From positions 1 through 7,202 of the forward strand of contig JAERML010000061.1 of NCBI GenBank assembly GCA_016844425.1: a stretch of DNA of 7,202 nt. Reading direction: 5' to 3'. The first letter of the stretch is position 1. Each line of letters begins with the position of its first letter. A program made the position numbers and the translations under genes. The notes under the pieces were generated by a model that ran no database searches, was not told the DNA's origin, and saw only the letters and a list, made by a program, of their open reading frames with translations. This document shows, piece after piece, positions 1-7,202 of this stretch. Origin of the DNA: Bacteroidota bacterium. GTDB lineage: Bacteria > Bacteroidota > UBA10030 > UBA6906.

Positions 1-2530
1 CCTTCGCCTCATCGAACAGCATGGTCTGCTCTGCGGCATCAGACTCTGCAACCTTTGCCGGTGGGGTCGTGATCTTCGCAGGCTCTCCGTTCACAGGTTC
101 TTCATCTTCCGGCACCACAACGGCAACATCGGAGATCGTGTCGCCCTGGTCGAGCCTGATGAGACGGACACCCTGCGTGTTTCTACCTGCCACCCGGATC
201 TCCGACGCATGCTGGCGGATAACCATGCCTGCGTTTGTCACGATCACCACGTCCTCCCTCTCCACCACCTCCCGGATGGCTACCATCCTACCGGTTTTCT
301 GCGTCGTCTTTACGGTGATGATACCTTTGCCACCGCGGTGGCTGACACGATACTCCCCTGTTTCGCTCCGCTTGCCGTAACCCTGATCTGTTGCAACGAG
401 GATCGTCGTGCCAGCCCGCCACAAGACTACTGCTCCAATCACACGGTCCTTCCCTTCCAGCTTGATTGCGCGGACGCCGGCCGCAGTCCGACCCATTGAG
501 CGGACCTCCTGCTCATGGAAGCGAATTGCCACACCTTCCCGCGTCCCGATCACGATATCCTGCTTCCCGTCGGTAAGCCGGACATCGATAAGGCGGTCCC
601 CCTTGTCGAGGCCGATGGCTGCGATGCCGTTCTTCCGCGGGTTGCTGAATTCTGTCAATGCCGTCTTCTTGATCAGCCCCTGTTCGGTCACCATCATGAC
701 GAAGAGCGGGTCCTCGAAATTCTTGACCGTGACGTACGAGGCGATCATCTCATCCTGTTCCTTGGCAATCAGGTTGGCAATGGATTTCCCCCGTGCGGCG
801 CGGCTTGCTTCGGGGATCTCAAACACCTTCAACCAGTAGCACCGGCCCTTATTTGTGAACAGTAGCAGATAGTCGTGTGTGGCTCCAATGAACATGTGTT
901 CGATGAAGTCATCTTCCTTTGTCGACGCGCCGGTGCTTCCACGTCCACCCCGCGACTGTCTGCGGTACCCGCTCACCGGGAAACGCTTGATGAACCCGCC
1001 ATGACTGATCGTGATGACCACCTGTTCCTCGGCAATCATATCCTCGATCGTAAACTCCTCTGCCTTGTAGATGATCTCCGTTCGCCGTTCGTCGCCATAC
1101 TTCTTCTTGATCTCGAGCAGCTCCTCCTTGATGATCTCCATCTGCAGCTGCTTGCTCTTGAGGATCGACTTCAGTTTTTCGATCAGCTTGATTGTCTCGC
1201 GGTACTCGTCCTCGATCTTCTTCCGCTCCAGGCCGGTCAGGCGCTGGAGGCGCATATCGAGGATGGCTTTCGCCTGGATCTCCGAGAGCTTGAACTTTTT
1301 CATCAAGCCGTTCTTGGCAGTCTCGGTATCCCTTGATGCCTTAATCAGCTTGATAATCGCGTCGATGTTGTCCAGCGCGATGATGTAGCCTTCGAGGATG
1401 TGGGCCCGCTTCTCCGCCTCGTCGAGCTCGTACTTCGAACGGCGCACCACCACTTGATTCCGGTGGGCGATGAACTTCTCGATCATCTCCCGCAGCGTCA
1501 ACACCTTCGGACGACCTTCCACCAGCGAGAGCATGATCACGCCGAAGGTGGTCTCCATCTGGGTGTGCTTGTAGAGATTATTGAGGATGACCTGGGCATT
1601 GGCATCACGCTTCAGCTCAATGACCACACGCATTCCGTCCCGATCCGACTCATCCCGTATGTCAGAAATGTCTTCGAGCTTCTTGTCGTTCACCATATCC
1701 GCGATCTTTTCAATCAGGTTGGCCTTGTTGACCTGATACGGAATCTCGGTCACGATAATGCTCTGACGATCGTTCTTCCCCGTTTCAATATTTGCCTTTG
1801 CCCTGACCACAATGCGACCCCGCCCTGTGGTGTAGGCTTCTTTCACTCCCTCGTAGCCATAGATAATCCCCCCCGTGGGAAAGTCCGGCGCCTTGACGTG
1901 CTTCATCAACTTCTCGTTGCTGATGTTCTCTTCCTTGATAAAGGCAATGCACCCGTCGATCACTTCCGTCAGGTTGTGGGGCGGAATATTCGTCGCCATG
2001 CCGACGGCGATGCCACTCGAACCATTCACGAGAAGGTTCGGCACCATGGCTGGAAGTACCGACGGCTCTTTCAGTGTGTCGTCGAAGTTGGGTGTGAAGT
2101 CGACGGTGTTCTTCTCCAGGTCTTTCAGCATCTCCTCTGCAATGCGGGAGAGACGGGCCTCGGTGTATCGCATAGCCGCCGGCGAGTCGCCGTCCACAGA
2201 ACCGAAGTTCCCCTGCCCATCGACGAGGGGATAGCGCATGGAGAAGTCCTGCGCCATGCGGACCATTGTGTCGTACACTGCGGTGTCACCATGCGGGTGA
2301 TACTTCCCGAGCACCTCACCCACGATGCGTGCCGATTTCTTATACGGTCGGTTGGCCGCGAGTCCCAGGTCCTGCATGCCGAATAGCACCCGCCGGTGAA
2401 CCGGCTTCAGGCCATCGCGCACATCAGGAAGCGCACGCGCAACGATGACCGACATCGAGTAATCGATGTACGATCCGCGCATCTCGTCTTCGATGTCAAC
2501 CGGGAGTATCTTTTCGTTCGCTGTTGCCAT
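1..2530 (-). CDS. gyrA: DNA gyrase subunit A, 3' end cut by window
   Basis: GyrA performs the double-strand DNA break and rejoining and wraps DNA for supercoiling. The frame opens at the ATG at 2528-2530 ([17 protein letters not shown]) and runs to the left edge without a visible stop, giving 843 residues, close to full length. E. coli numbering is preserved through the winged-helix domain: [10 protein letters not shown] (78-87) is the quinolone-determining region with Thr83 and Asp87, [10 protein letters not shown] (118-127) holds the catalytic Tyr122, and Ile174 is the DNA-wedging isoleucine. Tower and coiled-coil segments follow. The C-terminal beta-pinwheel begins around residue 490-500 and contains the GyrA box QSRGGRG (525-531), a second box-like SHRGGKG (730-736) and blade repeats such as [10 protein letters not shown] (782-791). 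The last ~40 residues are an acidic, Pro/Ala-rich tail ending near QTMLFDEAK, so the stop is probably close outside the window. The frame at both ends and at the motifs agrees, so I see no frameshift. Confidence 0.97.
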   Translation of the reverse strand, partial: MATANEKILPVDIEDEMRGSYIDYSMSVIVARALPDVRDGLKPVHRRVLFGMQDLGLAANRPYKKSARIVGEVLGKYHPHGDTAVYDTMVRMAQDFSMRYPLVDGQGNFGSVDGDSPAAMRYTEARLSRIAEEMLKDLEKNTVDFTPNFDDTLKEPSVLPAMVPNLLVNGSSGIAVGMATNIPPHNLTEVIDGCIAFIKEENISNEKLMKHVKAPDFPTGGIIYGYEGVKEAYTTGRGRIVVRAKANIETGKNDRQSIIVTEIPYQVNKANLIEKIADMVNDKKLEDISDIRDESDRDGMRVVIELKRDANAQVILNNLYKHTQMETTFGVIMLSLVEGRPKVLTLREMIEKFIAHRNQVVVRRSKYELDEAEKRAHILEGYIIALDNIDAIIKLIKASRDTETAKNGLMKKFKLSEIQAKAILDMRLQRLTGLERKKIEDEYRETIKLIEKLKSILKSKQLQMEIIKEELLEIKKKYGDERRTEIIYKAEEFTIEDMIAEEQVVITISHGGFIKRFPVSGYRRQSRGGRGSTGASTKEDDFIEHMFIGATHDYLLLFTNKGRCYWLKVFEIPEASRAARGKSIANLIAKEQDEMIASYVTVKNFEDPLFVMMVTEQGLIKKTALTEFSNPRKNGIAAIGLDKGDRLIDVRLTDGKQDIVIGTREGVAIRFHEQEVRSMGRTAAGVRAIKLEGKDRVIGAVVLWRAGTTILVATDQGYGKRSETGEYRVSHRGGKGIITVKTTQKTGRMVAIREVVEREDVVIVTNAGMVIRQHASEIRVAGRNTQGVRLIRLDQGDTISDVAVVVPEDEEPVNGEPAKITTPPAKVAESDAAEQTMLFDEAK

Positions 2531-2535
2531 TGCTT

Positions 2536-2543
2536 GTCTTTCT
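2536..2543 (-). promoter_or_regulatory. A-rich leader AGAAAGAC upstream of gyrA
   Basis: Within the 33-bp gyrB-gyrA gap, the minus strand carries AGAAAGAC ending 5 nt before the gyrA ATG. It lies in a purine-rich stretch (GAGAAAGACAAGCA) that is the only ribosome-binding candidate. It repeats the 8-mer found before gyrB. No separate promoter or terminator is evident in the gap, consistent with gyrBA co-transcription. Confidence 0.35.
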
Positions 2544-2563
2544 CGGTCGATGTCGTGTGTCTA

Positions 2564-4641
<2,078 letters not shown>

Positions 4642-4650
4642 ACCGTGTTG

Positions 4651-4953
4651 TTATCGAAACCTGATGTCTTTGACGATCTTGTTACCCATTGCAGCGTTGA
4701 TCTTCTCGATTATCTCTCGCCTCATTATCGTCAACTCTGCCCGCCAGGGTGCACTTGCCACACTCACAAACAGGGTCCCGTTTTCCATCCGTTGTGCCTT
4801 TGCCACCTTTGCAATCTTCTCTCCAACAATCGCGTCCCACGACACAATGACGTCGTACTGGCGGAGCGTCTTCGTGATCCCGAGCTGTCGGACGAGTGTT
4901 CCCAGGGCCTGACCGAAGGACTCGGGAACAGATTTCGTCTCTCTACTCCTCAC
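4651..4953 (-). CDS. dciA: DUF721 protein, DciA-type replicative helicase loader/operator
   Basis: DUF721 proteins (DciA) are the widespread ancestral bacterial factors that interact with the replicative helicase DnaB and support its loading at the origin; DnaC/DnaI loaders replace them in some lineages. This 100-residue product is essentially the bare domain: VSWDAIVGEKIA (37-48), NGTLFVSVASAPWRAEL (58-74) with the conserved Trp-Arg, and VKDIRFR at the C-terminus (94-100). It lacks the extensions seen in longer proteobacterial and actinobacterial versions, consistent with an FCB-group organism. The start is GTG at 4951-4953, within the last codons of recF (11-bp overlap). The stop is TAA at 4651-4653, 20 bp before gyrB. 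Domain assignment is confident; the helicase-loading role is taken from the family and has not been shown for this protein. Confidence 0.9.
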   Translation of the reverse strand: MRSRETKSVPESFGQALGTLVRQLGITKTLRQYDVIVSWDAIVGEKIAKVAKAQRMENGTLFVSVASAPWRAELTIMRREIIEKINAAMGNKIVKDIRFR

Positions 4954-6076
4954 GACACGTGCCTTTGTCGATAAAGAATCGCTTGTTTTGTCCGGAGCGT
5001 GTCATGCTTGCGGCAAACACCGCGTCGTCTGTTGTTGTCACGATTGTCTGGCTGAGGGTTCCCAGAAGGTTCACGGTTCTCCTGCTCCGCTCCTGATCCA
5101 GCTCGCTGAAAAGATCATCCAGAAGGAACATCGGCGACTCGCCTCTGCGATCCTTGAGGTAAAAGAATTCGGCAAGCTTCAGGGCAACAAGGAGCGTTTT
5201 GTGTTGCCCCTGCGAAGCATATCGCTGTGCGCTGATCCCGTTGATGAAAAGAGAGAGGTCGTCTCTATGGGGACCAACCAGTGTTGCCCCCCTTCGAATC
5301 TCGTCTGCTCCGCGGGCAGCAACCTCTCGGAGAAGCACTTCGGTGATCTCCTCGAGTGTGCTTTCCTTTGTAATTCCCTTGAGCGATTCATATTTGAGGT
5401 CAACTTCCTCGTTGCCCGAAACCAGTTCTCCATACGCGTCCAGCAGAAATTTGTGAAACTCTTCGACGAACAGGAGCCGTCGCTGCACAATCCTGCTGCC
5501 GTGGTTCGCCAGGCTGATGGTCCACGGTTCGAGTGCAGCCGGGCTGGGGGTTCCACCTCTGCTTTTTGCCTCAAACAGAATTCTGTTTCTCTGCCTCAGT
5601 ACCCGGCGATACTCAAGCAGGTCTTCCAGATAAGACCGACTCAATTGTGCCAGCACGAGGTCGATGAATTTCCGGCGCTCCGCAGGGGGTCCAAACGTGA
5701 TCGCTCCATTCTCCGGCGAGAGAATCACCACCGGGAATCGCCCTATCACCGAGGCGAGGTTTTCCGGACGCGCCCCGTTGATCGTGAACTGCTTCTGTGC
5801 GGTCGTTTTATCATACACAACCCGGACATCATGCGTTAATCCTGAGTCAGCGGAAATGATCCCGTGGACATCAAAAAAATCTGTTCCGAGTTGGACCGTG
5901 GTTGCGTCGGAGGCAGCATAAAAACTCTTGGTCAGGCTGAGGAAGGATATTGCTTCAAGTATGTTTGTCTTACCCTGTCCGTTCCTGCCAAGCAGTAGGT
6001 TCATCCCCGATCCGAACGTACACTCACTATTGCGGTGGTTACGGAAGTTCCGAACGCTCAGTCCAACGATATTCAT
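4943..6076 (-). CDS. recF: DNA replication/repair protein RecF
   Basis: RecF is an SMC/ABC-like ATPase that, with RecO and RecR, helps place RecA on gapped single-stranded DNA at stalled forks; it acts in the cytoplasm at the replisome. The 377-residue product has the usual family length. Motifs in order are a canonical N-terminus (VRNFRNH, 8-14), Walker A GRNGQGKT (30-37), VVILSPENG (116-124), GPHRDD (268-273), the ABC signature ASQGQHKT (287-294), Walker B MFLLDDL (316-322) and the D-loop SELD (324-327). All ATP-binding elements are intact. The ATG at 6076 is chosen because the family N-terminus begins there; no convincing Shine-Dalgarno is visible, and a hairpin lies 25 nt upstream. The 3' end overlaps dciA by 11 bp, ending in TAG at 4943-4945, which suggests translational coupling. 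Confidence 0.97.
   Translation of the reverse strand: MNIVGLSVRNFRNHRNSECTFGSGMNLLLGRNGQGKTNILEAISFLSLTKSFYAASDATTVQLGTDFFDVHGIISADSGLTHDVRVVYDKTTAQKQFTINGARPENLASVIGRFPVVILSPENGAITFGPPAERRKFIDLVLAQLSRSYLEDLLEYRRVLRQRNRILFEAKSRGGTPSPAALEPWTISLANHGSRIVQRRLLFVEEFHKFLLDAYGELVSGNEEVDLKYESLKGITKESTLEEITEVLLREVAARGADEIRRGATLVGPHRDDLSLFINGISAQRYASQGQHKTLLVALKLAEFFYLKDRRGESPMFLLDDLFSELDQERSRRTVNLLGTLSQTIVTTTDDAVFAASMTRSGQNKRFFIDKGTCREE
4962..4966 (-). promoter_or_regulatory. Ribosome-binding site deciding the dciA GTG start
   Basis: AAAGG on the minus strand lies 8 nt before a GTG at 4951-4953, inside the end of recF. It supports the non-ATG start, for which there is no competing in-frame ATG before the conserved domain. 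This is the best Shine-Dalgarno-like sequence in the window. Confidence 0.5.
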
Positions 6077-6093
6077 TCAAGCGTGGCGCACAT
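6073..6093 (-). other. Six-codon upstream frame (MCATLE) overlapping the recF start
   Basis: An ATG at 6091-6093 opens a frame of six codons whose TGA stop (6073-6075) overlaps the recF ATG (6074-6076) as ATGA. No good Shine-Dalgarno precedes either start. The arrangement would permit termination-reinitiation coupling onto recF, but a frame this short arises easily by chance. It is listed because recF lacks its own visible ribosome-binding site. Confidence 0.2.
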
Positions 6094-6101
6094 TTAATGC
6101 A

Positions 6102-6126
6102 GTAGCCCCGGTGTTAACGGGGCTAC
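6102..6126 (-). repeat. Perfect 9-bp inverted repeat (RNA hairpin) between dnaN and recF
   Basis: The left arm gtagccccg (6102-6110) and right arm cggggctac (6118-6126) are exact reverse complements separated by a 7-base loop, gtgttaa. The hairpin starts 30 nt after the dnaN stop and ends 25 nt before the recF ATG. In the direction of transcription it is followed by TGCATTAAATG, which is not a U-tract, so it is not a textbook intrinsic terminator. It could be a weak terminator or attenuator, an mRNA-processing or stability element protecting the dnaN transcript, or one copy of a dispersed palindromic repeat. The structure is directly visible; its function is inference. Confidence 0.75.
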
Positions 6127-6156
6127 GTTCCTGTCCAGCCGTTTCAGGAACAATCT

Positions 6157-7202
6157 TCAACTGTTCAACCTTACCGGCATGACAAGCATAACGACGTCCT
6201 CCTGGGGTGCCGGACCCACCGGGGAAACGATTCCTGCCCGCGTAGATGTGCTGAACTTAAACGCAACCTGGTCCCCATCAAGATGTGTGAGCATGTCCAG
6301 CATGTAGGTTGAATTAAACCCAATATCCAGATCGTCATCAGTATAATTGCATGGTATCGTTTCCTTTGCCTCTCCGCCGAAGTCGATATCCTGGGCGCTC
6401 AAAGTCAGTGCACCTTTCCTGACGCTGAACTTGATCTGGTGTGTTGTTGCGCTTGCATACAGCGAAACACGTCGGACAGAATCTACCGTCGCTTGGCGCG
6501 CAATTGTCATGGTTTTCTGATTGTCTAGGGGAATAACACTCTCGTAATTTGGATACGTTTCATCAATCAATCGAGATATCAGAACGCTCCTGTCAAACTG
6601 AACCTTGAGGTGTGTTTCACTTACGCTGAGGGTCGTATCACCGCTCTCGATGGACTTTCCAATAATGTTGAGAGCTTTTGCCGGAATGATAACGTCGTGC
6701 TTCAGCGGTGTGGCGCTCGATAATTTGTGAACATACTTAACTAGACGATGACCATCCGTCGCAACCGCACGTACATCTCCCCCTTTGGGCTGCAACAAGA
6801 CTCCCATCATTGCCGGCCGTAATTCATCCGTACTTACAGCAAACGATGTGCGATGAATTATTCTTCTCAACGAGGAACTATCCATTACAATATCGTCTAC
6901 CCCCTTGAATTGTGGCGGTGCCGGAAATTCCTTGGCACTCTCTCCCGTTAATGCAAACTCACCATTACTCGTTATTATCTTAATCTTATTGGTGGTAATA
7001 TCGGCCATAACTACCAGATCGCTCTTTTCCGGAAGTGACCGCACTGTGTCCATTAATCTCTTTGCATGAATTGCAATATGTCCATCCTCTGACCCCTTTA
7101 CTTCCACCGTGGCTGTAATGGATACATCCATGTCCGTTGCGGTGAGAGTAAGTGTGTTATTGAGAAGATTGAATAATATATTCTCAAGAATTGGGAGCAT
7201 TG
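6157..7202 (-). CDS. dnaN: DNA polymerase III subunit beta (sliding clamp), 5' end cut by window
   Basis: DnaN forms the ring-shaped homodimer that encircles DNA and tethers the replicative polymerase; it also recruits repair and mismatch factors through a hydrophobic cleft. About 347 residues are visible, ending at a TGA stop at 6157-6159. The methionine at 7198-7200 is not the true start: the following LPILENILF matches the segment about 25 residues into normal clamps, so roughly that many N-terminal residues lie beyond the right edge. Numbering from this methionine, family hallmarks are FAVSTDELRPAMMGVL (120-135), VATDGHRL (146-153), LIDETYPNYESVIP (211-224), FNSTYMLDML (295-304) and the C-terminal VMPVRLNS (340-347). 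The last contains the M-P-x-R element of the peptide-binding cleft. It is upstream of recF with an 80-bp gap, and presumably downstream of dnaA. The first half is noticeably AT-richer than gyrA/gyrB. Identification is secure; only the start is missing. Confidence 0.97.
   Translation of the reverse strand, partial: MLPILENILFNLLNNTLTLTATDMDVSITATVEVKGSEDGHIAIHAKRLMDTVRSLPEKSDLVVMADITTNKIKIITSNGEFALTGESAKEFPAPPQFKGVDDIVMDSSSLRRIIHRTSFAVSTDELRPAMMGVLLQPKGGDVRAVATDGHRLVKYVHKLSSATPLKHDVIIPAKALNIIGKSIESGDTTLSVSETHLKVQFDRSVLISRLIDETYPNYESVIPLDNQKTMTIARQATVDSVRRVSLYASATTHQIKFSVRKGALTLSAQDIDFGGEAKETIPCNYTDDDLDIGFNSTYMLDMLTHLDGDQVAFKFSTSTRAGIVSPVGPAPQEDVVMLVMPVRLNS

Noticed and set aside
1400..2386. 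Long plus-strand open frame (328 codons) antisense to gyrA
   Set aside because: The minus strand here encodes unmistakable GyrA, including Tyr122. The plus-strand translation resembles no family I know and is explained by the codon bias of the opposite strand.
4988..5839. Long plus-strand open frame (283 codons) antisense to recF
   Set aside because: recF is intact with all ABC motifs on the minus strand. The plus-strand product shows no recognisable domain or start signal.
6102..6126. Hairpin as a classical Rho-independent terminator of dnaN
   Set aside because: No run of T follows the stem on the transcribed strand (TGCATTAAATG), so it is kept as an inverted repeat of uncertain role.
7198..7200. 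ATG at the right edge as the dnaN start
   Set aside because: The following LPIL motif normally occurs about 25 residues into the clamp, so the true start must lie outside the window.

Overview
This is an ordinary but informative core-genome window. It is almost fully occupied by five genes on the minus strand, transcribed from the right edge to the left in the order dnaN (5' end cut) - recF - dciA (DUF721) - gyrB - gyrA (3' end cut). This is the classic replication-origin-proximal cluster, so dnaA and oriC probably lie just beyond position 7202, although neither is visible. I see no RNA gene, insertion sequence, CRISPR array, prophage or accessory island. The long plus-strand open frames are antisense shadows of these five genes.

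Organism: the proteins look most like the Bacteroidota/Chlorobiota/Ignavibacteriota side of the bacteria (FCB group). The grounds are GyrB wording such as [11 protein letters not shown] at the N-terminus and KYVRNLDV at the C-terminus, a GyrA box of the form QSRGGRG, a short (~100 aa) DciA consisting of only the DUF721 core, and mostly poor Shine-Dalgarno sequences. The gene order also occurs in Actinobacteria, but sequence composition and DciA length argue against that group. The placement is an inference from pattern memory, not a search. The coding sequence is moderately GC-rich in gyrA/gyrB (sampled lines near 58-65%) and clearly AT-richer in the dnaN 5' half (sampled lines near 33-43%).

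Layout: dnaN ends at 6157. An 80-bp gap (6077-6156) holds a perfect 9-bp GC-rich inverted repeat, the only non-coding structure that stands out. recF (6076-4943) overlaps dciA (4953-4651, GTG start) by 11 bp. A 20-bp gap leads to gyrB (4630-2564), and a 33-bp gap leads to gyrA (2530 to beyond position 1). The spacing suggests one operon, with the hairpin as a possible break or attenuation point after dnaN.

How the genes work together: DnaN is the sliding clamp that tethers the replicative polymerase. RecF loads or positions recombination proteins at stalled forks. DciA helps load the replicative helicase. GyrB and GyrA form the gyrase heterotetramer that removes positive supercoils ahead of the fork. 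All recognisable catalytic residues in RecF, GyrB and GyrA are present. I do not find an undescribed system here; the findings are modest second-look items.
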